Assembly: GCA_021821235.1 (NCBI GenBank) | Contig: JAKACS010000014.1 | Coordinates: forward strand, 1-14,149 | Length of the DNA: 14,149 nt | Source of the DNA: Bacillota bacterium | GTDB taxonomy: Bacteria; Bacillota; Bacilli; Bacillales_B; DSM-18226 | Direction: 5' to 3' | Part shown: positions 1 to 6,926 of the stretch, one piece after another | How positions within the stretch are numbered: the first letter of the stretch is position 1 | How the letters are laid out: every line of letters starts with the position of its first letter | Notes under the pieces: model-generated | The model's database searches: none | The model's input: only the letters and a program-made list of their open reading frames with translations | Told to the model about the DNA's origin: nothing | Program-made: the position numbers and the translations under genes

Positions 1-744
1 ATCGAAATTTTTGAATCGAATTCGATTCGCAACGCGGTCAATATGCCGCAAATGTCCGGTGAAACCCAGCAAAAAATGAAGCCATACTTGCTATTGGGAG
101 AGCAATCGGGTTTACTTGCAATGCAATTGCTTAAAAAAGCGCCCGCCAAGATTGACATTAACTATTACGGTGACTTAATAGAGGAAGACACTGATCTGTT
201 GACAAGAACGATGATTAAAGGCATTTTATCGTATCATTTAAGCGATTCTGTCAACCTAATCAATTCGCTTCATCTTATAAAGGAGCAGGGTGTATCGTAC
301 AATGTTCAGCACAATGCTTCGAATAAAGGATTTGCCAATTACTTGGAATTGACCATTTCCGATGCGGAGCGGACAGCTACCATTGGTGCCACCGTCTTAA
401 ACGGCTATGGCGCAAGGATCGTGAAAATCAATGAATATCGCATCGATGTCCGCCCGGAAAAATATTTGCTCTACATCAAGCACCATGACATCCCTGGTAT
501 GATCGGAAAAGTTGGTTCCCTTCTTGGAAACTACGATATCAATATCGGGACAATGCAGGTAGGAAGAGCGAATGTCGGCGGTGAAGCCATTATGGTCTTG
601 ACGCTTGATAAAGCAATTGGCACCGATATCGTGACTGCTTTGACATCCATTGGCGGATTAGCGGAAGCGCAGCTTCTTGAGCTTGAAAATGTGGATTCAG
701 TCTACCCGGGTCAGCTGGAGCCTGAAAAGGTGGAAAGTGTTTAA
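1..744 (+). CDS. serA: D-3-phosphoglycerate dehydrogenase, C-terminal part (5' end outside window)
   Basis: Catalyses the first step of L-serine synthesis, oxidising 3-phosphoglycerate to 3-phosphohydroxypyruvate with NAD+ in the cytoplasm. The reading frame is open from base 1, so this is the last 247 residues of a protein that in Bacillaceae is about 525 residues long; the catalytic and most of the NAD-binding part lies upstream of the window. Visible are the end of the core domain, the intervening allosteric substrate-binding domain (roughly window residues 40-165, with ANYLELTISD and a GARIVKINEYRIDVRPE stretch), and a C-terminal ACT domain starting near YLLYIKHHDIPGMIGKVGSL and continuing through NIGTMQVGR and GGEAIMVLTLD. 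The ACT domain is the usual site of serine feedback. It ends in a strong terminator and faces the next gene tail to tail. Confidence 0.95.
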   Translation: MEIFESNSIRNAVNMPQMSGETQQKMKPYLLLGEQSGLLAMQLLKKAPAKIDINYYGDLIEEDTDLLTRTMIKGILSYHLSDSVNLINSLHLIKEQGVSYNVQHNASNKGFANYLELTISDAERTATIGATVLNGYGARIVKINEYRIDVRPEKYLLYIKHHDIPGMIGKVGSLLGNYDINIGTMQVGRANVGGEAIMVLTLDKAIGTDIVTALTSIGGLAEAQLLELENVDSVYPGQLEPEKVESV

Positions 745-751
745 AAATTAC

Positions 752-797
752 ACAAATAAAAGGGGTAGCCTTATCGGCTATCCCTTTATTTGTTTTG
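752..797. terminator. Terminator between serA and the HAD gene
   Basis: An inverted repeat with arms 752-770 and 776-793 pairs GGGGTAGCC with GGCTATCCC and extends through ACAAATAAA / TTTATTTGT, with one bulged A and one G-T pair. The loop is TTATC. The U-rich 3' side (TTTATTTGTTTT) fits termination of serA. The A-rich 5' side would give a weaker U-tract for the convergent gene, so it may work in both directions. Confidence 0.85.
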
Positions 798-851
798 AAA
801 TGGTTTAAATGCCTGCCAAAATCAAGAAGTCTCTATCAATTGAAATATCGA

Positions 852-1988
852 TTAAATCGCTTCAATTAATTGTTTTACATCCAATACTGAATCAAAAATA
901 TAATCAGCATTATGTTTTTCAAATTCGCTGCGGGCATCTTTGCCAGATAAACCAGTTAGAACAGCGGCAAACTGGCAGCCCATTTGCCGTGCAGCCAGTA
1001 AGTCAGCAAGCGAGTCACCGACGATTAGGATCTCTTCGCTATTTTCTAGCGGCAGCGGCTCATTTAAGCACGCTGCAGCACCGCGATTTTTACCGGCAAG
1101 CGCTAGCAAATACGTGAATGGATGCGGTTTTGATAGTGAAGTGCTGCTTGGAACTTCTTTTTGCGCCTTCAATACTTCATCCGCCGTCACAATATGGTTG
1201 GTGTCAAAATATTGCAGCCAATCCAAATGCTCGAAAGGCTGGATTGTTTCCAGTTCCGGCCTGCCGGTGCCAATTCCAATCGAAATCCCCTTTTTAATAA
1301 AAGATTGAAAGAATTCAGCAATCTCCTCAGCAGGAGCCAATATCGTTTCATTTGCCAAAAACCCTTGCTTGCCTAGCTGTACCGATGGCCGGCCGGTTGA
1401 GGAAAGAACATTTTTATCGCCGACATACCACTCTTGTGAAACATGTTCACATACAGACCAAAGCAATCCTTTTCCTTTAAAAATGGATGTCTCGATTTCC
1501 AACTTTTCTTTTGCCAAAACATCGAGATGATTCATCAGACCTTGCTTCGTTTCAGCTGAGGCTTGAAAATCAGTGATGAACCGATCAAAATCCAGCTCTA
1601 CATTGTATTTATTCAGTACTTCCCCGACTTCCAGCAATGTCGAACGATCAATTTCCTGGGAAAGCCAATGCTCAATCCGCTCGCGCTCCATCTCATTTAT
1701 TTGCGCTAAAAGATGAATCAATTGGTGGCTGAAAGTCAGATAAATCATATCCCAGTTCGCGTTCAAGCCGCGCGATTTTAAAAACTTTAAAACCTTGTCC
1801 TGCTTAAAAACTTTTGCACGAATTTCAGCAATCTCTGTCTCTGTATAGTCTGTTTTGTACTGCTCAGGCGACAGTGCAAGATAATTGCTGCTGATCAACA
1901 TTTCCCAAACCGTTAACGCCGAAGCGTCAAAATAATGCTCTTCACTCAGAAGAACACCGTCCACATCAAACAAAACCGTCTTAATCAT
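852..1988 (-). CDS. HAD-superfamily hydrolase with a large cap domain
   Basis: A 378-residue HAD-fold phosphatase-type protein, probably cytoplasmic. Motif I is at the N-terminus (VLFDVDGVLL, nucleophile D8 and acid D10). The C-terminal motif IV (ILIVGDSLADLLAARQMGC) carries the GDSxxD acidic pair for Mg2+. A conserved GIGTGRPELET stretch before it fits the motif II Ser/Thr, and the KPHPF lysine fits motif III. The region between motifs I and II (about residues 15-230) is much longer than in small phosphatases, so the enzyme has a large helical cap; the substrate cannot be read from sequence. The start is ATG at 1988, preceded by GAGAGGAAGG at good spacing. It is convergent with serA. Position next to serA does not prove a role in serine synthesis. 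Confidence 0.85.
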   Translation of the reverse strand: MIKTVLFDVDGVLLSEEHYFDASALTVWEMLISSNYLALSPEQYKTDYTETEIAEIRAKVFKQDKVLKFLKSRGLNANWDMIYLTFSHQLIHLLAQINEMERERIEHWLSQEIDRSTLLEVGEVLNKYNVELDFDRFITDFQASAETKQGLMNHLDVLAKEKLEIETSIFKGKGLLWSVCEHVSQEWYVGDKNVLSSTGRPSVQLGKQGFLANETILAPAEEIAEFFQSFIKKGISIGIGTGRPELETIQPFEHLDWLQYFDTNHIVTADEVLKAQKEVPSSTSLSKPHPFTYLLALAGKNRGAAACLNEPLPLENSEEILIVGDSLADLLAARQMGCQFAAVLTGLSGKDARSEFEKHNADYIFDSVLDVKQLIEAI

Positions 1989-2228
1989 CTCGACCTTCCT
2001 CTCATTCCCCTAGTTGCTTTTACGCTTTACCATAATGCAGTTATTACTTACTACTATAATTCAAAACAGATCAGATGAGAAGAGCAAATTGCTTTTTTAG
2101 TTCATATCGATAAATTCTGAACGAATAACGGACAGAAAGCGGATTAGAAGAAAAAGTGCTGGAGCTAGATTCAAAAAGTTCATGCAAGGTTATCCACAAC
2201 GTAAAAATTTAAAATTTCCTAGGCCGTT
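1989..2228. other. Intergenic region between the HAD gene and the cell wall hydrolase terminator
   Basis: About 240 bases without a supportable gene on either strand. It should hold the promoter of the HAD gene: on the minus strand a TATAGT hexamer near 2055 is a possible -10 element, but I see no convincing -35. A single TTATCCACA at 2190-2198 matches the DnaA-box consensus, but it stands alone. No tRNA, riboswitch or small ORF with a ribosome binding site was recognised. Confidence 0.5.
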
Positions 2229-2267
2229 AAAAAACGCCTGAATCCCCAAGATTCAGACGTTTTTTTG
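2229..2267 (-). terminator. Terminator of the LysM-SleB cell wall hydrolase gene
   Basis: Arms ACGCCTGAATC (2234-2244) and GATTCAGACGT (2250-2260) form a stem, with a G-T pair, directly after the minus-strand stop codon at 2269. A-runs and T-runs flank both sides, so on the minus strand the hairpin is followed by TTTTTT. The structure is symmetric and could also stop plus-strand transcription. Confidence 0.85.
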
Positions 2268-2268
2268 T

Positions 2269-2868
2269 TTATTTTGCAAAACGATGATTGCCGATTGTCA
2301 CTGTTACTTCACGAGAGAATACCCATTTACTTACAGCTGTTTTCGGATTATAGAAAAATAATGATCCGTTTCCTTGTCCTCTAAAAGCCAATGCTTCATT
2401 TACCGCTGCTCTTGAAGCCGCATCAGGCGCCTCGTTAATCGCACCGTTTTGAACTGGGGTAAAAGCATAATGACCGCCCGCTTTTTGATAGATGACTTCT
2501 CTTATCGTATTCGGGAATTCAGGGCTTGCTACACGGTTTAAAACAACGGTTGCCACCGCTACTTTTCCCGCATATGGTTCCCCTTTTGCTTCTGCATAAA
2601 CAAGTTTTGCAATTAATTCTTTATCGGCCATCGAAATCGTCGAATATGGAATAACCAAATTTTGTCCAGCTAGTAACATATTTGTGCTTGCGTTATTGCG
2701 TTTTTTTAATTCAGACAGAGACACACCAAACTTATTTGCAATCTTCCAATAAGTCTCCCCTGATTTTACTTGATAGTTTGTAGCTGCTTCCGATTGAGTT
2801 GTTAATATTCCCATAGACATTGATACCATTAATCCAGTCGCAATTACTAGTTTTTTAAGTTTCTTCAT
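2269..2868 (-). CDS. Secreted LysM / SleB-type cell wall hydrolase
   Basis: A 199-residue exported enzyme likely to cleave peptidoglycan (SleB/CwlJ type, 'hydrolase 2' family). Residues 1-28 are a signal peptide (KK start, hydrophobic core, SEA cleavage site). Residues 31-74 form one LysM domain (YQVKSGETYWKIANKFGVS, then AGQNLVIP) that binds the glycan chain. Residues 84-199 are the catalytic domain, with LVYAEAKGEPYAGKVAVATV followed by VLNR; E93 is the likely catalytic acid. SleB enzymes are lytic transglycosylases acting on muramic-delta-lactam spore cortex, but short LysM-SleB proteins such as B. subtilis YkvT are not proven germination enzymes, so cortex lysis here is inference. The start is fixed by AGGAGG seven bases upstream; a hairpin overlaps that site. 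Confidence 0.88.
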   Translation of the reverse strand: MKKLKKLVIATGLMVSMSMGILTTQSEAATNYQVKSGETYWKIANKFGVSLSELKKRNNASTNMLLAGQNLVIPYSTISMADKELIAKLVYAEAKGEPYAGKVAVATVVLNRVASPEFPNTIREVIYQKAGGHYAFTPVQNGAINEAPDAASRAAVNEALAFRGQGNGSLFFYNPKTAVSKWVFSREVTVTIGNHRFAK

Positions 2869-2873
2869 GTGAG

Positions 2874-2909
2874 CCTCCTAGTAGTTGTTTTCTTGTCTCT
2901 ACTACTAGG
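2874..2909 (-). promoter_or_regulatory. 5'-leader hairpin overlapping the ribosome binding site of the cell wall hydrolase
   Basis: On the minus-strand mRNA, CCTAGTAGT (2901-2909) and ACTACTAGG (2877-2885) are perfect 9-base complements separated by a 15-base loop. The 3' arm includes the first three bases of the Shine-Dalgarno AGGAGG (2874-2879), whose distance to the ATG is normal. If the stem forms in RNA it would partly hide the ribosome binding site. The pairing is seen directly; control of translation is inference. Confidence 0.45.
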
Positions 2910-3117
2910 CTACCAGTTGTAATATTTCTTTTCATTGTCCAAAAACTGGAAGTGGATGAAATAATACTGCTTTTATTGTTATGAAGCTATTTAGCTAGCA
3001 ACTAGAATCTTTATCCAATTTGACTTTATTACCGTAAATACCCTCTACAGGAAAATGAATCCCTTATTTTTACGAAATGTTTCAATTCTATTTCATCGAA
3101 AAATGACTGCAATATCG

Positions 3118-3146
3118 CTGTTGATTCCTGAATTTAATGATAAAAT
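3118..3146 (+). promoter_or_regulatory. Possible extended -10 promoter for the nickel/cobalt permease
   Basis: TGATAAAAT at 3138-3146 has the form of an extended -10 element (TG-n-TAAAAT). A weak -35 (CTGTTG, 3118-3123) lies 17 bases upstream. The element is about 35 bases before the GTG start chosen for the permease. If used, it supports the internal GTG rather than the upstream ATG at 3055. No cobalamin riboswitch boxes or clear NikR-type palindrome were seen in 2910-3180. Confidence 0.35.
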
Positions 3147-3180
3147 GAAAGAAAAAATTAGAGAGATTGGAGGAGAATCG

Positions 3181-4203
3181 GTGCAGCAAATTCTGAAAAA
3201 AAATTGGCTTCCCTATACTTTTATTGTTCTTTTCTTACACTTACTCGGGCTTGTTTTTTTGTTTATCGGTGCAAAAGATCAACCGTTGCTATTGGGATTA
3301 GCTTTTGTCTCCTATACGCTCGGACTGCGGCATGCTTTCGATGCGGATCATATTGCGTCTATTGATAATACAGTGAGAAAGCTGGTGCAGCAAAAGCAAA
3401 ATCCGATCGGGGTAGGCTTCTTTTTTTCACTAGGGCATTCTAGCGTTGTGTTTCTTATGGCTGTCCTTTTAGCCGTCTCTGTTCAGTGGGCGCAAAAAGA
3501 ATTGCCTTATTGGCAGGATATGGGCAGTGTGATCGGAACCATCGTGTCCGGGTTATTCTTATTACTGATCGGTTTGTTAAACGCAGTTATTCTGATCGAT
3601 TTGCAAAAAACTTTTTTGAATATGCGCAAAGGTACATACAATGAAGAGGAAATCGAAGCGCTTTTGCTGAGCCGGGGCTTCCTTGCCCGCTTTACCGGCC
3701 CTCTGTTCCGATTGATCACGAAAAGCTGGCATGTATATCCACTTGGCTTCTTGTTTGGCTTGGGGTTTGATACAGCCAGTGAAGTAGCATTGCTGGCCAT
3801 ATCTGCAGGGGCTGCCAAAAACGCATTGCCGCTTGTTGGGATCCTGTCGCTGCCAATTCTTTTTGCAGCAGGAATGAGTCTGATGGATACAGCTGATGGA
3901 ATCTTTATGACAAATGCCTATAAATGGGCATTTTCTACTCCGCTTAGAAAAGTATATTACAACTTGACGATCACAGCCTTGTCCGTGGCCGCCGCTTTAT
4001 TGATTGGAACAATTGAACTTGGCCAAGTTTTGTCGGAAAAAATGAAATGGACGACCGGTTTTTGGCATTTCATCCAAAATCTCGATATTAGCTGGTTGGG
4101 CTATTTGCTCGTCATTCTTTTCGCCCTATCATGGGGAATTTCGTTTGCCATCTGGAAATTGTGCAAAATCGAGGAGCGCTGGGGACAGCCAGCGAAAATG
4201 TAA
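3181..4203 (+). CDS. HoxN/HupN/NixA-family nickel/cobalt permease (NiCoT)
   Basis: A 340-residue polytopic membrane protein that takes up Ni2+ and/or Co2+. It carries the family signature RHAFDADHIASIDN in the second transmembrane region (the HX4DH metal-selectivity motif). The other conserved blocks are GFFFSLGHSSVV, LFGLGFDTASEVALLAI and AGMSLMDTADGIFM. About eight hydrophobic segments are visible. The frame is open back to an ATG at 3055, but I chose GTG at 3181: it has a strong ribosome binding site (GGAGGAG at 3170-3176), the length fits the family, and the extra 42 residues are not membrane-like. It is divergent from the cell wall hydrolase and followed by a hairpin. Preference for Ni or Co cannot be decided here, and no urease or hydrogenase gene is nearby. 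Confidence 0.9.
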   Translation: MQQILKKNWLPYTFIVLFLHLLGLVFLFIGAKDQPLLLGLAFVSYTLGLRHAFDADHIASIDNTVRKLVQQKQNPIGVGFFFSLGHSSVVFLMAVLLAVSVQWAQKELPYWQDMGSVIGTIVSGLFLLLIGLLNAVILIDLQKTFLNMRKGTYNEEEIEALLLSRGFLARFTGPLFRLITKSWHVYPLGFLFGLGFDTASEVALLAISAGAAKNALPLVGILSLPILFAAGMSLMDTADGIFMTNAYKWAFSTPLRKVYYNLTITALSVAAALLIGTIELGQVLSEKMKWTTGFWHFIQNLDISWLGYLLVILFALSWGISFAIWKLCKIEERWGQPAKM

Positions 4204-4238
4204 GTAAAAGAAGAGGCTGATTTAGTCTCTTCTTTTAC
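4204..4238. terminator. Hairpin between convergent permease and BdbD-like genes
   Basis: Arms GTAAAAGAAGAGGCT (4204-4218) and AGTCTCTTCTTTTAC (4224-4238) pair along 15 positions with one G-T pair and a 5-base loop, just after the permease stop. The U-run (CTTTT) is part of the stem rather than after it, so this is a terminator-like barrier for both strands, not a textbook intrinsic terminator. Confidence 0.65.
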
Positions 4239-4295
4239 CCAATTATTTCTTCCACGCAAGACTGAGTAAGCTCACGGTTATCATCATAGATGCAC

Positions 4296-5000
4296 CTACT
4301 CATTGCTTTTTTCTTCTGCCGCTGCATCCACCATCTTTGTTAAATCATCCATCGTTTGGCCGTCAAACAGTTTTCCATTTACAAACAATGTTGGAGTGCC
4401 TGAAACGTTTAGCTTTTTCGCCAAATCCATGTCCTTTTGAAAAGCTGCATCGGATTTTTTAGCGCGAAAATGAGCCACTACTTTTTTTACATCAGCATCA
4501 CTTGCCACTTCTTTTAACGTATCAGTGAGGAATTTTTCATTATAAAAATCGATTTTTTCATATTTGCTGTCTTCCGGCTGTTTTTTATACAAAAGGTCAT
4601 GAAACTTCCAGAATGTTTTGTCTCCAAGCTCTAAATAGACAGATTCGGCAAATTTAGCAGCCCGAATCGAATCCGTATTAATAAATGCATCATTTAAAAA
4701 ATACAGCTTCGCTTTGCCGGTATCCACAAACGCATGTTTAATAGCCGGGAGCACATTTTCTCCGAACTGTTTGCAACTCGGACATTTATAATCGCCAAAC
4801 TCAATAATCGAAACCGGTGCCGTTTTGTCCCCTATGTATGGTTGTCCTATATAATCAATCGCTTGCTTCGGCGTTGTTTTTGATTGATTGCCAAGAAATA
4901 TAAAGGCGATCAGAGCTACCGCAACGATTCCCACGATCCAAACGATTAAGTTAGAAGCTGAGTTTGCTGTTTTTTTCGTGCGCATTTTGTTTTTAGCCAT
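4296..5000 (-). CDS. bdbD: Membrane-anchored DsbA/BdbD-like thiol-disulfide oxidoreductase
   Basis: A 234-residue extracytoplasmic thioredoxin-fold protein that probably introduces disulfide bonds into exported proteins. Residues 18-36 are a single N-terminal membrane anchor (IVWIVGIVAVALIAFIFLG) after a basic stretch. The redox site is FGDYKCPSCKQFG (C73-P-S-C76), the same CPSC found in B. subtilis BdbD. The cis-proline loop is GTPTLFVNGK, and the DsbA helical insertion lies between. I chose ATG at 5000: AGAGGTG lies 9 bases upstream, whereas the in-frame GTG at 5012 overlaps that site. The 21-base gap behind the CDF gene suggests one transcript. The membrane partner that re-oxidises BdbD (BdbC, a DsbB type) is not in this window. 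Confidence 0.82.
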   Translation of the reverse strand: MAKNKMRTKKTANSASNLIVWIVGIVAVALIAFIFLGNQSKTTPKQAIDYIGQPYIGDKTAPVSIIEFGDYKCPSCKQFGENVLPAIKHAFVDTGKAKLYFLNDAFINTDSIRAAKFAESVYLELGDKTFWKFHDLLYKKQPEDSKYEKIDFYNEKFLTDTLKEVASDADVKKVVAHFRAKKSDAAFQKDMDLAKKLNVSGTPTLFVNGKLFDGQTMDDLTKMVDAAAEEKSNE

Positions 5001-5021
5001 CAAAAAGTACACCTCTATTTC

Positions 5022-5909
5022 TCATTTAAAATAAGGATTTAAATGTATCAGTACTTCTTCAATATTAGTATACTTTTCCATTAGAGTAAATTTTATTTCT
5101 GTGGCAATATCGTGTCCTTCTTTAATCGTTTTATCGGCATCAATTGAAATCCGTATATCGACCATAATGTAATGTCCGTGATCGCGAGTACGGATCCGAT
5201 CAATTCTTTTTACTTCAGGGAACGCTGCAATCAATTGAGAGAGTTCGTCTAAAAATTCGCTGTCAATATTCCGTTCAAGCAAAATATTGAATGCCTCTGT
5301 TAACAATTCGATCGCGATTTTTAAAATCAGGATGGAAACGATGATACTGGCCATTTTGTCACTGTATTGCAAGAAAGGAATGTTTGTGGCTGTCCCAATA
5401 TAGGTTAGTGAAACACCAATTGCCGCCGTAAAGGATGCGGCAATATCTGCCTTATGGTCAACCGCGATTGCTTCAATCGCCTTGCTTTTATACTCTAAGG
5501 CTTTTTTCAGCGAATAGCGGTAGAGGAATTGTTTGATTGCAAAAGACAAAATTGCTACGTAAATGGTTAAAATACTTGGCAGAGTGAACGGTTTGATCAA
5601 GCCCGAGATTCCTTGGTAGCCAAGATAAAAAGAGATGAGAATGAGGAGAACTCCGACAATTGCCGATGACATGATTTCTGCTTTTCCATGGCCATATGGA
5701 TGGTCATCGTCTGCTGGCTTATTCGATATTCTGACAATCAAAAGAGCAATCACTGCGGCAAACACATCTGTCCCCGAGTGAATCCCATCAGCGAACACTG
5801 CGTTGCTTGCGCCATACCAGCCAATGACCATTTTGCCCACTGCCAAGAGGGCATTGCTCCATATACTAATCAGTAGAACCATTCGTGAAACCGTTTCTCT
5901 TGTCTGCAT
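5022..5909 (-). CDS. Cation diffusion facilitator (CDF) metal exporter
   Basis: A 295-residue inner-membrane divalent-metal/proton antiporter with six predicted membrane segments and a cytoplasmic ferredoxin-like tail ending in VLIHLNPYF. Conserved features are ADGIHSGTDVF in TM2 (H44 and D48), the loop DDDHPYGHGKAE, and AIAVDHKADIAAS in TM5. In TM5 the metal position reads D151-xxx-D155, where zinc exporters have HxxxD. Published CDF classification associates aspartate here with manganese transport, so Mn2+ is a plausible substrate, though H44 in TM2 is zinc-like. The start ATG at 5909 is preceded by GGAGTGAG. It is the first gene of a likely two-gene unit with the BdbD-like protein. Confidence 0.9.
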   Translation of the reverse strand: MQTRETVSRMVLLISIWSNALLAVGKMVIGWYGASNAVFADGIHSGTDVFAAVIALLIVRISNKPADDDHPYGHGKAEIMSSAIVGVLLILISFYLGYQGISGLIKPFTLPSILTIYVAILSFAIKQFLYRYSLKKALEYKSKAIEAIAVDHKADIAASFTAAIGVSLTYIGTATNIPFLQYSDKMASIIVSILILKIAIELLTEAFNILLERNIDSEFLDELSQLIAAFPEVKRIDRIRTRDHGHYIMVDIRISIDADKTIKEGHDIATEIKFTLMEKYTNIEEVLIHLNPYFK

Positions 5910-5942
5910 ATCTACTCACTCCATACTAAGTCCGTGCCTTAT

Positions 5943-5972
5943 CAAATCTTCCGCTCAAATCGTATCAAATAG
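5943..5972 (-). promoter_or_regulatory. Possible sigma-A promoter of the CDF-bdbD unit
   Basis: Read on the minus strand, TTGATA is followed after 18 bases by TGATAA, about 35 bases before the CDF start codon. The hexamers are moderate matches and no metal-responsive operator (MntR, Zur or Fur type) was recognised beside them. Confidence 0.3.
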
Positions 5973-6043
5973 GGGTTGGGTGAGTCTAGGGAAAACTTGT
6001 TGTTCCCATTAAGGATTTTTTGTCAAAGCCAACTTCTATCGAG

Positions 6044-6805
6044 TTAGAAAGCAAGACAAAGGTAACTTAATGTCCCAAACTCATAGTTTCGATAAATGAC
6101 CGCTGGTTTGCTTTGACCGCTTGCCATCGCAATAAAAAGGGGAACAAAGTGCTCAGGTCTTGGAACGGCGGCTTTCGCATTCGGTGCTTTTGTTTCATAC
6201 TGAAAAAGATTTTCGCGGCTACCGTTCTCCATTTGCTCGATAAGCCAATCATCAAATTGCACAGCCCATTCCTCTGGCTCCGCCTGTCCCCAATTGACCA
6301 TTCGCAAATTGTGTACCGTGACACCGCTGCCAATCACGAGAATATTTTCCTGTCCTAGCTCTTTAAGTGCTTCGCCAATATGGTATTGTTTTTCCGGGGG
6401 CAGAAATGGGTTGACCGAAATTTGCACAACGGGAATGTCCGCGTTCGGATACATTCTCGATAGCAGCGTCCATGAACCATGATCAAGGCCCCTTTTTGTA
6501 TCAAATTGTACAGAGATTCCCGCTTTGACAAACAGATTATGCATTCTACCAGCAAGTTCCGTTGAGCCTTTTGCCGGATATGTCACTTGATAGAGCTCTT
6601 CTGGAAAACCGTAAAAATCGTAGATGGTTTCGTAGGTTCCTTTAAGTGAAGAAATCGTTACCTGCTCTTCTTCCCAATGCGCGGTAAAAATAACGATCGC
6701 TTGCGGCCGGAGTTTTCTCCCTAAATTGCTAAGGAATTCAGTGTATTCCGTATTATCAATTGCCAACATTGGTGAACCATGTGCTAAAAATAAAGATGGC
6801 ATCAT
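6044..6805 (-). CDS. DODA-type extradiol aromatic ring-opening dioxygenase (LigB/YgiD family)
   Basis: A 253-residue cytoplasmic metalloenzyme of the class III extradiol dioxygenase fold (4,5-DOPA dioxygenase-like; E. coli YgiD is the bacterial reference). Metal/active-site histidines are recognisable: LFLAHGSP (H9), FTAHWE (H43), RGLDHGSW (H109), GSGVTVHNLR (H165) and PRPEHFVPLF (H219). The order and the full length match the family. It probably opens a catechol-type ring; the true substrate in Bacillus is unknown. It is divergent from an HxlR-family regulator, with a TTGACA-N17-TATAGT promoter and an operator-like palindrome over its transcription start. That layout suggests induction by catechols or quinones. 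The start is one of two adjacent ATGs (6805 or 6802); AAGGGATGA is somewhat far upstream. Confidence 0.88.
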   Translation of the reverse strand: MMPSLFLAHGSPMLAIDNTEYTEFLSNLGRKLRPQAIVIFTAHWEEEQVTISSLKGTYETIYDFYGFPEELYQVTYPAKGSTELAGRMHNLFVKAGISVQFDTKRGLDHGSWTLLSRMYPNADIPVVQISVNPFLPPEKQYHIGEALKELGQENILVIGSGVTVHNLRMVNWGQAEPEEWAVQFDDWLIEQMENGSRENLFQYETKAPNAKAAVPRPEHFVPLFIAMASGQSKPAVIYRNYEFGTLSYLCLAF

Positions 6806-6838
6806 AATGGCCGATCATCCCTTCTGTATATATTATAC

Positions 6839-6851
6839 TTACTTTATGTAA
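6839..6851. promoter_or_regulatory. TTAC-N5-GTAA operator of HxlR/DUF24 type
   Basis: TTAC (6839-6842), five bases, then GTAA (6848-6851). As I recall, this is the form of the operator described for the DUF24 repressor CatR in front of the B. subtilis catechol dioxygenase genes. It sits over the expected +1 of the dioxygenase gene. Further GTAA half-sites in the same orientation occur at 6866 and 6884, each exactly 18 bases apart. The motif is seen; binding by the adjacent HxlR protein is inference. Confidence 0.6.
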
Positions 6852-6854
6852 CTA

Positions 6855-6883
6855 ACTATAATTTAGTAATAAAGGTATGTCAA
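6855..6883 (-). promoter_or_regulatory. Strong sigma-A promoter of the extradiol dioxygenase gene
   Basis: On the minus strand a perfect -35 TTGACA (6878-6883) is followed after exactly 17 bases by -10 TATAGT (6855-6860). Transcription would start near 6848, inside the TTAC-N5-GTAA palindrome. A repressor bound there would block initiation. Confidence 0.75.
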
Positions 6884-6898
6884 GTAACTATTTTGCGT

Positions 6899-6904
6899 TA
6901 TAAT
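6899..6904 (+). promoter_or_regulatory. -10 element of the HxlR regulator gene
   Basis: A consensus TATAAT lies 22 bases before the start codon. The -35 region is weak and falls on the TGTCAA that is the dioxygenase -35 on the other strand, so the two promoters overlap and one bound regulator could affect both. AGAGGTGA (6913-6920) then provides the ribosome binding site. Confidence 0.55.
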
Positions 6905-6926
6905 AAAGCAATAGAGGTGATCGAAC

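Noticed and set aside
2190..2198. Single perfect DnaA-box consensus TTATCCACA
   Set aside because: It stands alone with no cluster, no AT-rich unwinding region and no dnaA/dnaN nearby. One 9-mer match on two strands in 14 kb is not rare enough to call an origin or a regulatory site.
3055..3180. N-terminal extension of the nickel/cobalt permease from ATG 3055
   Set aside because: The upstream ATG has only a weak CAGGAAA before it. The extra residues are not conserved-looking, and GTG 3181 has a far better ribosome binding site.
2910..3180. Cobalamin riboswitch or NikR operator before the permease
   Set aside because: No B12-box-like sequence or long dyad was found. Short TTTA/TAAA symmetry near 3025 is too weak to report.
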